Shown here in pieces: positions 49,546-63,505 of a DNA stretch of 64,000 nt. Under the pieces are notes generated by a model. The model was not told the DNA's origin, searched no databases, and saw nothing but the letters and a program-made list of their open reading frames with translations. Within the stretch, counting starts at the first letter, position 1. Each line of letters opens with the position of its first letter. Made by a program: the position numbers and the translations under genes. Source of the stretch: Pholis gunnellus (Eukaryota; Chordata; Actinopteri; Perciformes; Pholidae); contig OU342821.1 in NCBI GenBank assembly GCA_910591455.2, positions 13,455,787 through 13,519,786 on the forward strand, in the 5' to 3' direction.

Positions 49546-52500
49546 GAGCTGTAGTCACACGTGAAACTATTTCGGTGTCAAGGATTGTCAAATTGCTCCC
49601 TCCTGCAACCAAACTTTTCCAGTGCTTCACTGCTGGTTCCGTTAAACCCCCTAGCTAATATCATGCAACCATCAATTAGATTACACAGTTGTTTTCTGGG
49701 ACCTGACCAACACCTTGAACCAATATATTGTCTCATTGTCTCCACCCAAGTTATTTTAAGGTTCCGTACACTCACTCTTGCTGCTTCTGAAGCTCAAGGA
49801 CACAGTTTCCTTCCCAGGAGAAGCTTTAGCGGTGAAACCGCTCCAGATGGTTCCTCTATAATGAAACAGCATTTAATCAACACCATGCAACAGTTGATTT
49901 TGAGCTGTAGAAGCTGAACTGTAAAATCAAAGTAACCTTCTGCAAGGTCAACCAGAACTGGAAAGCAAGGTACTTGCAACTGAAGCATCAGGTAAGAGAT
50001 GTTTTTCCTGGCTACAATTCAGTCCATACGCCCACTTTAAACCATCTGATGCGTGACAGATATTTCCACTTTCATTTCACGAGGTTCCATGTCACTTCAG
50101 ACTGAGACATGGTAACTGTACAAGAAGACATTGCCTTTCTTCACTCATGTTTTTATAAAGACGCTAACAGTAAACAACTTAATCCTGTCTGGAAGACAGA
50201 TTTTTCACTTTATGTCATTAAGCTGCATGAAGCCATTGTTTAGACCTTTTACAGATTACATTTCAGAGTTTTCTCCTTTTAAAGTATGCCCTTTGCACTC
50301 GCAAGAGCCAGTATTCCATTGTACCTTTTCTCTTCTGTCTCATTGAGCTGTTTTGACATGGACCCTGCTGGATGTTCCATCAACGAGAGAAAAGGCAGGT
50401 GGATTCTTCCACAACAAAACACTTAAAATGATGAATGTTTTAAGTACAGCAACACTAAGCTAAAAGAATGCCCTTCACTAATAGGATTGTATCAACCGAA
50501 AACCTGCTAACCTCATCAGATTATTCCACTAGAAAATAAAATCCTATATGTAGTGTTGTTTCCTTAACCTCATTTTTATTTGTTTGTGTCTATTATTGTC
50601 TGGTGGGTTCATTATCTTTTCATGAATTCCCTAAAATATTGTCAGCTATCTCTTTGTCCTCTTTTACCCAATGAATTAATGCATGAAAAAATAAGACGAT
50701 CCCTTTAGACTGTTGGTTGTTTGTTACCTGCGTAGAAAGAACTGCAACATTCTTTTTGTTAAGCGAACAGTGAAGGTAGTCAGGTCTTTGACTTCGACAC
50801 CAAAATTAAAAAAGATGAAGCCAACTGACTTTGGTGATCCCCTGACAATTTATGTAATACTATTATTGGGTCCAAATTTATATTTGTGCAATACTGGTGT
50901 ATCTAACAGTTTGGATTCCTTTACAATTACAGCCTCACAGACTCTTAATCTTGTATTCCACTGGAGTGAGCCTTTCAGAAGCAACATATGAGAATAATGC
51001 AGTGATAAAAAACATAATCTGATGTTCACTTAACCAAATCCAAACCAATGTATCTGTACCAACCGAGCTTATTTAACACAATTCTGCATTCTTGATTTCT
51101 ATTTCTTCTTGTAAATACTTTTTCTTTCTGTGTAGCTTCCAGACTGGCAGCTACAGACGTTCACTCTCTGCCAGTTGCGACACTGTTTCTTCCCCCTGAG
51201 CCGAACTCTGTCGATTGTGTGCCTTGATTCGTGTTGATGAGCAAACCGTCATTAGTGTGTGTGTGTGTGACGCTGTATGTGGGAAAGTGAAACAGCGGAA
51301 ATTACTCAAGCTCATGATGTCAGCAGGGCGCGTTATACCTCATACGTCATTCTTGTGTGGCTCATGGTTTCAAATCCTGTATTTGATCACAGATATAAAG
51401 TAGCCAGTGCAGAGGCAGGCAGAATAATTACTGTAGTGTTGGATGAAACGGATTTCTACAGAAACTACCATCAAGGGAGAACACACCCACACACAGTAAG
51501 AAAGATAAACTCACAGTGTGTCATTCACTCCTCTTGCTGTTACAAACATAATTCCTCCTAAAAAAATATGTCTTGCTGAATATATTTGTTTCTGGCGATA
51601 CGAAGCTGACTATTCTTGTGAGACGTGAAATTATTCAACTAAATATAAATTGGACAGAAACATTTTTATAGGCAGTTTCCCTTTTATATGAAAAGAAATG
51701 TTTTGGTTCAGTAGAGATGAGAAAAAAAGGAGAGGCACAATCACAGGAATGATGATCCATGACTGTGAACAGCGATGACGATGACGCTCTCGCTCTCGCT
51801 CTCGCACATCGTTTCATGTGATCCTGAACTTGGTTGGAGCTGAGTGTTGTCTTTCTTGCATATCTCCGAGCGTTGAAGCGAAGAAAACGACTGTCTTATG
51901 TTTCCCTCGGCTAGATGATTTCATGCATTGGTAAAAATAGAAACATTACCTTATCGACTGAGACAGTGGGAAAGATCGTAAATGCACACATTCTTTACAT
52001 CTAAACGAGCCATTAATGACGTAAAAACCGATGCTTGTGCCAGAAAACAGATTGCAAAAGGTTTTGTAGTAGATCTGTGTGACACTGATGTCTTGCGGCT
52101 CCAATACTGACATGTATAGGAAAACCTCAAGACAATGACAATAACAACTGGCACTCTTCATCCATCTCTCTTTCCTCTGTTTCTTTGTGTCCTGATTTCC
52201 AGATACACTGCAGATCTGGAATTCTTCAATTGATGGATAAACAGACACACTCTCAAGGCAAGAGAGCAGAAAAGAGAGGGGACATGTGAGACAAAATAAC
52301 TTGTTTAGTTAACGCCCATCCAGATGTGATATGAGGAAACCCGGTCTGAGCCCGGTCACTGCTGTACAATTTGACCCAGCTTTGTTTACCACTGTACAAC
52401 ATAGCCATTGCCAGGACACCTCTTAACCTTTGCCAGATAAGGTCAAACTACTCATCTATCCTCTGCTGCCATGTGGCTCTGGATTATCTTAAGGCCACGG

Positions 52501-55500
52501 CTTGGAACATTCAGAGAGGATGGGACAGAATCAAGGGAGGCTCGAATCAGAAGGATTTGGGGCGGTCTGGATAGAAGCCTTAAGACATGGAAATGCTGAA
52601 TGTGATTGTCAGTCATCTTTTTTCAAGTATATTTAGCCTCTGCTTTAAGTCACGATCAAACAAGGGTGGAAAGAGTTGAGCTGCAAAAGTTCAGAAAGAG
52701 TTCATGTAAAAAAAAGAAAGAAAAAAAGATGCCCTTAAATGGTGAACAAAGTGTAGATTGAGGCTTAATATGAAGTCACTGAAGAAACTCCTCCTTGAAA
52801 AGACATTTCACTCATTCACATATTATTATTTTTGGTCGCTACTGCATTACAAGCAGAAAACAAACCACGTAGCATTTCAGCCTTCACCCATGTCATATCC
52901 TTTTAATCGTAATGATTGTATTACTCACAGAAGTTTTTTTGTTTTGTTTGGGCAGCGCTTTGATCAGAGCCATTACGCCAAAATCACGACAATATGCACA
53001 CTTCCTGTCATGCCCCGCTCTTTCCTGAGGTTTTCTTTGTTTCATTTATTCATATCATTCATTTTTAGTGCTTGCTGTTTTATTTGGTTACTCAACTCTT
53101 TTTGTTTCTGCCTCGCCCCGGTTAGTTTCACCTTGTCCCTCATTCGTCCTGCAGTCACCCCCACCTCCTGCTCACCTGTTCTTACTTCCCTCTCAGTCAC
53201 ATATACCAGCTCAGTTCCTTCGTTCCTCGTCAGTTCATCTTTTCCCCTAATGCCCTGTGTTTCAGCCCTTCTTTCTAGAGGCTAGTTTTCCCAGCCCTTT
53301 GGTGTTCTTGGTTTTTGTTCATTGTGACCTACCTGCTGACCTCCGGGTTTATTTTTTTTACTTTGTAGGTTTATTTTGAGCATAAATCATTGAACCAGGC
53401 CTGGTGAAAAATCCAAAAGGTCTGGCAGTGAGGCAGGCAACGGCCAGGAAAAATCCACACTGTCTAAAAGACAGGGCAAAAATAAATCACAAACAAGTCA
53501 CAGAAAAAAAGCTTGATCAAGTGGCTCAAGTTGAGAGCTTGGCATGAACGAAACGCAATCTAACTGAGGCTAAAAATAGGAATCCTGAATGGCTTGATTG
53601 CTCAGGTGATTGTTTGTAGGCGGTCGCTCTGAAAGACATGCACTCAGAGCAAAGCTCTAGAGAGTGCATAGTACCCAGAATGTGTCAATTCAGAAATCAA
53701 TGTGGTTGAACCCACTCAAACAGAAACATGAATAAACTGCCTTTTTATAAGCATACGCTGTACACTAACACACACACAACTCTGCACACACATACAAACA
53801 TAGCCTACATGTTCTAATCAATGCAAGATTTACACATGGATTAGGTGTACTGTGAGCTGCATCTCCACAGATGAATGATTAATCTATTTTCCGTTTGCCA
53901 CGACCATTTGGTTATGCAACAATCTAACACAAACCAGTCTTTCAGCTTTTCTTGCTTTCCATTTGACGACATGTTGTTTCGCCTGTCATTTATGTGTTAT
54001 AAATACATGAAGTACACCTCTGTGTTATTTTCGGCTTAAAGAAAAATGGCGTGTGGCAGGAAAAAGAAAAGAAAGTAATCATTTCATCTAGTACATGAGG
54101 TGCGTGTACATGAGACACATTTGGAAAAGCTCTCACCGACTAATGCAAAATCTTCCTTTGCAACAGGAGAAATATTTGGGCAGCAACCCTCAATCTGAAC
54201 TTGGTCGTATTACGTTTATCATCCTTCACTAAAAATGTGGTGACTAATGGCATTGAGTGAGCTAAGGGGGGTTTCAGCCGTTTCCATCTTGGCAGCAAGT
54301 CATACATCTGCAAACTGGATCTCCCTGAGGATTTGTGTATGCCAGCCAAGTCTGTGCAAGTTAATGCAGGAGGCGGAAAGCGGGCGCTCAAGTAAGTACA
54401 CTGCATTTATGTGGCACTTTTCAATATCAATGAAAAATAACAATTTGTTGTGTTGTGGAGGTTTTTCAAAAGTAATAAATTCACAGGATAAAGATATTAA
54501 CTAACACCATTTATTTTACTTTTTAAGTTGCACAACATATATTAATAGACATGTGATTTTGATCATTGGAGTGGTGTTTCTAGCCACCAGATGATGTCAA
54601 TTTAATGTCAATATTTTATTTTCTGCTTTTTCTTTGGCCTTTGCCAACTCCAGAGGGATATTTATAGGGTGAAATGAAAATGTTTTTACATGCATCCACA
54701 CCATGTAAACATTGGATCTACACTTTGTTTAGGTCTGCTTAAATAAGCCTACTCCACAGTCTAAGGCATTACAACTTTTCCCAGAAGAATATTTCTTAGA
54801 ATATCTGCCATGAGTGTAAGCATGCACAAGGATGGAAAAACATACAGTAGGAGCTTGGCCACAGCTCAGAGCTGCGTTAAGTAATTTACGAGTGCTGACT
54901 CCAAAACAAACTCACCACAACAAACCTTGGAATACTTTATCACCCTTTTGGTTTTGGTTTTATTCTGCATACCACATGTCTGTAAGAACCAATCAGACAA
55001 AGGCGGGGTCCAAGCTCTGCATGGTAACACCCAGTGGGAGCGGTTATGGATGTGTTGAGGCAGATTACTGCCTGATGTATGAATGACTTGTTTCCCATCA
55101 TTTGTCTCATCACTTAGGTGGTGGGTGGTGTTGGTTGAGGAGTGGCGCTGTCACACAGGATCAGAGGCTGACACGTCAGCAGCTGTTCTCTGTTGGCATT
55201 AGGCCACATCCTGTGATTGCAGATGAAAAATTCTTCAATGCTGGATTCATGGCCGCCAGATTAAAAAGTGATAGTATGCGTGGTGTGAATATAGACCAGG
55301 AAATGAGGGGCTGGGTGTGAAAGAGAAAGGATGCAAGGTCAAGAAAAAGTGAGTCAGGATAGGACGCAATGCAGCACACTGGACCATCAAACAAATAGTT
55401 TGTGCTTGGCAGTATTTGTGATTTAAAATTACACATAAAAATAAATGAAACGTGTTGCAGCGCAGCTATACAATCCTTTAATAATAAGGGGCCACATCGT

Positions 55501-57103
55501 AGAACACAACTCAACAATGCAAACACAGACAGAAGAAATATCTAGTCATTTTAAAAAGACAACACAATTAAGCTTTGATGCCGTCATTGTACAGCATGAT
55601 TGCAAGTTGAACTCTATTGCCAGGTGTGTTGGGAATGCCTACATGTCAACAATCAAACACACATTTACCGCTAATCTAGTAAAACTCTGGCGATCCACTG
55701 ATTGCTGCAGGGCTGTATTTCCAGAGGAAAGGTATCTTTTTCTGTGCCTTGATTCCATGACAAGCGTGCTCCAGTGTGTGTTCCAGCTGTCTCTAAATAA
55801 GACAATCATGAGCAGGGAGGCCTGGCAGCCATCTGTGGCCAGCGGCATTCAGTTTGGTCCCTATCACACATATGTGGGGGGATTGTTGTCCGTCCTGTTA
55901 TACAACAATCCCGGCCTTTATTCACAAAAAAACGTAACAAATTCCAGCTGATGATGGGGCACAGCTTTACCGATTTGTTTATTTTTCAATCGGTTTGTGT
56001 ATCCTTTGTTGATTACTGCTGCTTGAGGCAAGAATCTATACCCTGTACTCACTTTGGTTACATCACCGAAGGGAAACACATGTGAATGGGACACAAGCTC
56101 TGCTCCTTTGAGGTTGTTCTTGTCTTTAACAGCATGTCTTCCTTGTTAAAGTTGACTTTAAAAGAGTTTATTTGGTTGGTGGTTGGACAATGACAAAATA
56201 ACTGAGAATAACTGTCTTTGGATCTACAATAGAAGCCACAGCAGCCCAGTAAAAACAGGAGTGATGACAAATGAGCTTTTTCCACTGTGCGACTGCTTTC
56301 ACTTCCTTCGGATCTATTCCTGTCTCAGACGCCGTGTCCCACATACTTAACTGGTAGTTTGATAAATTGCAGGTATACAAGGATTCACAGCAGTTTCAGG
56401 TCTCTTTTCTGAGAGCCTCTTAAAAACAGCAGGCGCTCCATTGCTTTACTTTACTGATGGGTACAAATCAACAGGTTTGGTTCATGTAAAAGACTCCTTT
56501 GGTCAGCGCAATCTCGATTATTTCATAATCCATGAAGACTATCTCCTCTGCTACAAGGTCCTGCATATTACTTTGACATCAGCTGACACCTTCAGGACAC
56601 AATCAAGTATCTAATTCACCTTTAGAACAACACTCCCTCACTCCTTGTGACAGTTTTCCAGATGGTTTCACCAAAGTCTGAGTGACTCCATGTTACATAT
56701 TGTGCCCCCTGGAATCGAGTTTTCTTTGAGCGACTTGTGCCGTAACTGAACAGTGAAGCTATTTTGCAGAAGGCACACTGCTTGCCTGTTTGTTGAAATG
56801 CCTCTTTATGAGCCAGTGTATATATACATATAAATCAAGCTGTCACTGCTCCCTTCAGATTGTTGAAAAGGCAGTCTTTTCAAAACATTTTCCGTCAGGG
56901 ATCTCTTTTTTATCCTGTTTGTGCTCGTATGCCGACCTCTACATGAGTGTTTGCAAGGCTATTTGTGACAGATTTCTCTGTAATAATTATCTTTTTATAT
57001 CTCTGTTTCATTGAACAAAACTATTTCCAGCATATCTGTTGTGCTGATGTATTCAGAGAAAGATACATGAATTGGTGTCCCACAAAAGCAGCTCTGTTAA
57101 ACA

Positions 57104-57106
<3 letters not shown>

Positions 57107-57188
<82 letters not shown>
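57107..57188. repeat. (CT)n microsatellite, about 82 bases
   Basis: Uninterrupted CT repeat; the Leu-Ser frames across it are artefacts. Confidence 0.98.
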
Positions 57189-57191
<3 letters not shown>

Positions 57192-60100
57192 GTAAATGTC
57201 AAGGAAAAGACCTCATTTCAGATTAACTTAATCATGCTAAACCTAGCGGGAACTCATGTCCTCCCCTCGCCCACAGACGTGTTACCTAATACCACAACGG
57301 TTAATGTCAGCATGTACTGCCAGGTTTCCAATGTGGCACCTATATGTTCCCACTCTGGTGTGAATCGGCTGAAATAAACACGTTTTGCAAAGGTTCATGG
57401 GGCTTAAGGGTGACAAATGAAGTTGTGATACGCAATGTCTGTGACAGTTGTAAGAGGAATTAATCATTTTTTCCTTTAACATGAACAGAATGAATGATCA
57501 ATCATGGAAACTAAGACCTTTTTTACTAACTATGTAACACGAAGAGGAAACACTATACTGTGGAGCAGACAAGAAATGATGCTTTCCATAATGTCTCTCT
57601 GTACAGTTGCAGTATGTACGGCTCATTGATAGAAATGGTATCTACTACTTCTAAAATCTATCAACATTTGTTGTCGACTGCTGAGTTCTTCTCATCTAAC
57701 TCTTGACAGTAAAGTGAATAAGTGAATATCACAAACTGTTGAACTAATCCTTTAAGTTTACAACGACAAAAGAAACCCGAAGAAAATCAAGTTATTATTA
57801 ATGTTCCGTAGAAATGTTTGACTCTTTTTATCCACGTATTTCTGTGGTGGCATTCTGTTTGGAAATCAAAGGCGCAGTAACTTCAGTCTGATGCGAACGA
57901 CAGGAGATGTAATTTAAAAAAAAACACCGACAGAATAAAGTTTAAATTACAGTGAATCGCACGGTAAAAGAAAAGATCCCGAGCCGCAGCTCTCTGCCCG
58001 ATTCTACTGCACATGACGTCACTCACTATATTAAAGGGAGCATCAATCATGCATGTGTCTTTGTACCTGTTAGTCTTGTAACTCTTTCACATACAGTATA
58101 GTCTTAAGCCAAAATAAGGGATACAATGTTACATTTTGTCCAAGTGCATTGTTGGTGTACACTACTTTAGATTCTGTCCATGAAGTGGTTGATTCACACA
58201 TGAATCCATCCTTATGATAGTAGCGTCAACAGGACATTAATAGCAGCCGGAGGGTCAAGTGATGCGTAACAATTGCAGCTAACCTACTCATCCTTCTCAT
58301 TACTCCGCTCTGTGACACAGTATCAGAGACATGCTGCACAGATGTGGATGCGCAATTCCACCTTGTCTCACGAGAAGGGAGTATAAAAAAAAGTAATTAA
58401 AGTTCCTGAGGGATTTAGCTACGGCATCAAACGTTCCCTGAATAAATATAACTGCTAATGATTTCTGTTATGGGGAGAGTGTCATGTTCCAGGATGTCTA
58501 ATCATAGGAATTTGAATTGAATCGTTCTTGGTGTCTTTGTAGTGGCGCAGTGATCAATGAATTGGAGTCAATTAAAAACAGCCAGTGAAGGATTCATTGA
58601 CTAATACGCTGCACACGCAAAAGAAGTAATGAATGTACTTGTTATTTTTTTCCACAGTGATGCAGAGGTGTATCCTTTTATATCATTTTCCCTTTTATTG
58701 TTCTATCTCTCTTGCTCACACACTCAGTTTCCCTGGTCAGTGACTCACTCCTGCCATTCCTCTAGCCTCTGACTTTCCATTAGTCTCTTAGCAACCGGGG
58801 CTTGATCCCTCAAGGATGCAGTCAGGAAGCTCCTCATCTCCTTTTTTTCTGATGTAAAATTAGAAAACAGGAACCAAGGACCGGCAACATAATCCCTCAT
58901 TCTACTCCCTACTGGCTTGACAACCAGCCGGAGTGTGACACAAGTCAACGGATTGTAACATAGCGCTTTAATAAAAGCTGCTAAATGGTCACAGCTATCG
59001 TTCAAGTGTAAGTGTTTGTGTTTGTTTGACCAGGGAATCCATCTTTCTTTTTACTCTCAGTAATGTCAATTTATTGTATTTAAGATAGGGTTGGTAGTCT
59101 TCTTAAAAATAGGTATTTTTCTTGAAATAATTACACTCTGACAGCAATAAATTAATCAAATACTCAAAACAAATCTGGTATCTGTAGCTGTTACAGGATT
59201 GTTACAAACCAGTCCAACCATTTTATTCGGCCCGAATGTGCTGCTAACTACTTCCTTTGGAAACAAGTTGGCAACACTGTGCTGGGTTTTTTAAATCTAC
59301 TCATAATTGCAGCATGCAGTGGCATTTGTCTGCAGTAGATCAAGAGGGGATCATGGGGGTTTTGGGAAACAGGATATCAAGACCTTCTCAGTGGCACAAA
59401 ACCTTTGTGGGAAACCACATGTCTAAGAAAGGCAACGTCTGGCATTTGAGACAGACTTCAAATAAAAGATATTCCTCCAATATCCTTTTTACTTTTGTTA
59501 AATACTTAAACACAAACCAAAACAAAACACGCATCCGTCAGTTTTTCAGCGGGTTCGGTGCCTACAGACTCTGAGAATGGTTGTAATGTGTTCAAATCAA
59601 TTTATATTACACAACCTGTAACTCTAAACTTTGCTTTCCATTTCAATCTGTTAGGTATTTTGTCCTTCCCTTTACCTAATGAAAAACAGGCGCAAATGCT
59701 GAAAATCAGCAGGCACACTTAATGTGTATTAGCCTCTGCTTCCTGATATTTCTGCTCATGTTTTGTGGCTCAGTGGAGTTTTTGTCTGGTCGAGCTGATT
59801 GTCTGAGTGTGCCACTTAAATCAACTCCCACTAACAAACAACGGATGAGTAGATGGGTGGTGTAGATGAGTAGATGGGTATAATGTAAACAGATGATTCA
59901 GGAGAGCATTAAACTAGCACACAGAATGTCAGGAGCTAGAAATGAATGAATCAACACAGGAAGAGAATGAGGGATGCATCTTTTCGTGTTAAACTTTGTT
60001 GAGTTCAACCAGCACACAGACTCCACGTTTCAATAATTATACCAAGCGCATGCCCGTAACTCTACCACCTCAGTAATGGTGACGCATTCTTCTCATCAAA

Positions 60101-60229
60101 CTGTGACGAACAGGCTCAAGCAGCTATAGAGGGTTTTTGAGAATGAAAGACAAAAATGCCGCTGGGGGAAGGTGAAAGTGAATATTACTTCCTGGCCCCC
60201 CCGACTGTAAATGCCTCAAGAGAGCGTAA

Positions 60230-60464
60230 CCAATCACTGTAGCCATGACGCCACTCCTGATGGTCTGAGGAGGAGTGAGACATAGGGCAGGAAAAACATA
60301 TACAGTGGAAGGTTTATTTTTTGTTATGGTGGATAACCCAGCATGTCCGCCCCCAGAGTAGGAGCTAAACGTATTTCATTTCTCCTCAAAAGTCTCATTC
60401 TGATGCTTTTGTTGGGACGCAATCTCAACTGACGTCACTTGAGGTTGTCTCCTATATTTAAAAG
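60230..60464 (+). promoter_or_regulatory. Promoter-like cluster: CCAAT, GC box, CRE, TATA
   Basis: The stretch has CCAAT (60230-60234), CCGCCCCC (60347-60354), a perfect CRE TGACGTCA (60430-60437) and a TATA-like TATTTAAAAG (60455-60464), all in + orientation. No recognisable coding exon follows. The spacing suggests a possible start near 60490, but no transcript can be predicted. Confidence 0.3.
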
Positions 60465-61484
60465 GCCTGAAATATGCGGTGGAAGTTTCCCCGTGGCTCA
60501 CAGCAAAAGGTTGTTCGTTACCTTCAAAAGAGGCACAGATGGGACTCTACCCTGGTTGCGAAAGCCACCGTGATTCAGTTGTGTGCTCTCACCAGCGTTC
60601 ATTTCACTATCTGATGAGTTTTAATGGTATGAACTCTCTTAAACCTTTCAGTCATATTTCATGTCTACTTATAATCATGTGCTGGTTGCCTTTCTGGTTT
60701 GGAAACATCCACAATCTATGGACATTTCTGTTGAAGTTTTGCTAAGTTTAGTCTTTCGGGAAAGGAATAAATGCATATTTCTATGATAGTAATATCAATG
60801 TGCTTTAACTCAGTGACTTGTGGAGGAAAGGTGTGTGCAAGGAGGAGCTAAATGGCCATACTGAGGAGTATTTATTTCTTACTGGACATCATTCATTCAT
60901 GACTAAACCCTTTACTGGAAGCCTGGTATAAAGCACCCATGGTCATCACAAAGCTCCATTCCCGCTCAAGCCTCAGACATGAGATAGATAGTGTTGGCAA
61001 CTCATCCAGATTAGAGATCACGTTTGGTTTAGCATAATCCTCAACTCTGGCATTCGTCAGGAAAGCGTTATGATTGGAAATGATGCTCCAACAAAAGTGC
61101 ACATTCAAATGTGTGTTTGTGTGTGTTTGCAACTGTACACACGGCTGGATTTGTAGCTTCCAACCTCAGAGGAGGAGGAATCATCCATTAAGGTTATTTG
61201 ATATCTATTTTAAACTGCATGAACGAAAACAAATGGATGAATGACATCACATTAATACTCACTGCAAATATGCAGTCAGAAGATTTCGCAGATTACTTTG
61301 TTAGATTTTCTTAAAGAAATGATTAATGTGAATATGTTTAATGGGTACCGCACACTTAAATAGGGATTTGTTTTTTATATTTTCTGAAAAATATTCATAA
61401 TTTGCTACATCAAAGAGTACGTTGAATTTGAAATGTCTGTACTTCTGCTCTATCCTTTATGCTCTCTGTTAACATTTCTTTCAG

Positions 61485-61605
61485 TTATAGCTGTGTGAAA
61501 GAGGCTTTTAAGGATGGGAAATACACGAGTGCTTATACTATGTATCGAAACCACTGGCTGAACAGTGGAGGAAAAGAACAGCCTTTTGCCCTGCTCTCCA
61601 TACCT
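61485..61605 (+). other. Exon-like segment, unrecognised
   Basis: A 121-base open segment lies between AACATTTCTTTCAG (61484) and GTAGGT (61606). In frame it reads YSCVKEAFKDGKYTSAYTMY followed by RNHWLNSGGKEQPFALLSIP, phase 2 in and 0 out. The composition is protein-like and the first half loosely resembles a TPR helix, but I know no matching protein and no partner exon is found. Confidence 0.2.
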
Positions 61606-62479
61606 GTAGGTCAATTATGTAATTTCACACAATTAGAGCATGAGTGGCTCTATTTCTGAGGCACGTTAAGACAAGAAAGGACAGAAACAGTCCACAAAAG
61701 GAAGGTAGGAAGGACAGAACAGAGTAGGAATACATAGATGACAGTATAGTGCAATACTGGACTGATATTTTCTTCTCTGGTTTGCATATGCCCTTGAATT
61801 GGTATTCAAAAGTAATACATTTAGATAATTGCACCCACACGAGAGAAAATGAAACAAAAGGCAAGTACAAAAAAGTCAATTTTTTCTCTCACAGGCCCGA
61901 ACTACAACTGTAAAATGCCCTCCACCTACTTCTAAATGAAGACGAATTAAGTCTCCCTTTGGCCACATTTGTCTTTAGTTGCTTGTCACACTACATTTAG
62001 GACAAAGGAGACAAAACCAAGCTGCACAAGAAGATCCTGAGTGCAGATTACACAGAGGGGGATGAATATGGAGAATGCAAAAGGCTCTTTAGTGGCTTCA
62101 AAGAGCTGAAAATAAAGCTCTCACTAAAATGTAGATGGTAACGGATGAATAAAATGGAGTACACAACCTAGAACTATTGAAAGCGTGATTTCTATGGCCG
62201 GTACACACTGAAATGATCTCTCCTTAATCATAACAGGCTGAGGTAAAGTAGCAATACCACAGTATAGAAACACTCACAATTGAAAGTATAAAGCTACTAG
62301 GAGATTTCATTTTTTTCATTTTGGCGGTCCCCGTGGATGAAAGTGATAGTGTTTCAGAGCACCAAAGTCACCTTAGAAAACCTCTAATTTTACTGTAGCA
62401 GTGGTCTGACAGTCTGCGCTGCTCAGTCCTGGTTCAGGTTCTCACGTGCCTCCCTTCTCTCTAGTAAAACAGCCTGGGC

Positions 62480-62548
62480 CTACAGCACCGTGATGTTGGC
62501 TCCCAGCAGGGACCGGCGGAGCAGCAAGGCAAAGCTCTGCTCCTTGGC
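62480..62548 (-). other. Candidate terminal coding exon on the minus strand
   Basis: On the minus strand GTGTGTCCTCTTCAG is followed by a frame AKEQSFALLLRRSLLGANIT then VL and TAG. It lies in a locally GC-rich patch (about 62460-62700). It looks like a C-terminal exon of a gene transcribed leftward from beyond 62.7 kb, but no preceding exon was recognised in the remaining 1.3 kb. Confidence 0.25.
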
Positions 62549-63472
62549 CTGAAGAGGACACACTGCTGCTGCCGGGTTCTGAGCTCTCCTCCTCCCGCTG
62601 ACGGTTCAGACTGCAGGTGGACGGCTGCAGCAAAGCCAGAGTTGTGTCTGTCCACCCTGGAGGCAGGATGATTTCATTGGACTTTGCGCAGAATCCTGGT
62701 GGCACCGATGACAAGCATTTGGAATAACTTTATAGAGATAGGCAATCTTCTCGCTGAGTGACTATAGCTTTCAGCTAAAAGCAGCAAGGTAAAAGGTAGC
62801 CTATAATATTTAAATAGCTAAAATGTATACTGACAGTACTTGAGTAAATAGATCTAATTATTTTCCACCGGTCTGTTATGACTTTGTAGCTTATGCTGGC
62901 TAATCTAGCTAGAAATTGATGTGTAACTGACATTGCTAAATTGGTTTGCTGACTCTTTTTTGTTTTCCAGTCTGCACTCTATTGTTTTATTATCAGCATT
63001 CTCATCAACCTTGAGTGACAAAGCTATGATAAACCCACTGCTTGTTGCTATAGCACCAAACCACAGACAAAGGTAGTGACTAACTGGTGAACAAAGGGGA
63101 CCATGTATCAGCTAAAGAGCTGTTTCATTTTAATGAGTTGGTGGAGAACAAAACCGAGCCAAATGTATTGTAAAATGATCCTGTAACTGCCACTTGTAGC
63201 CATAGTGGCCATAATGGAAGCCGTTGAGATCTTTTCCAATTTAGCTTCACAACCTACAGCGATGACACGCCAACATATAACATTGTGAAAGGTGACACCA
63301 GGCAAGGACTCTTCTTTTGTGGAAGAGCCAAGACGATGTCTCTAAGTGTTGATTCACTAGAATTTAAAGGCCCCAGAGTCCTTTTGATGCCCTGTCTCTA
63401 TTATAACAGCCCGCTAATGAGGTTCCATTTATAGACTGTTCATTTATATGATGTCAATGCTGAGGTCAAGCC

Positions 63473-63473
<1 letters not shown>

Positions 63474-63503
<30 letters not shown>
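63474..63503. repeat. (CA)n microsatellite
   Basis: CA repeat of about 30 bases. Confidence 0.95.

Positions 63504-63505
<2 letters not shown>

Noticed and set aside
49561..49917. 118-codon + strand frame
   Set aside because: Lies beside a dispersed repeat copy, lacks splice context and has no recognised domain.
52758..53285. 175-codon + strand frame
   Set aside because: It starts in AT-rich sequence and becomes Ser/Leu/Phe-rich from a pyrimidine-rich stretch; composition and lack of any motif suggest chance.
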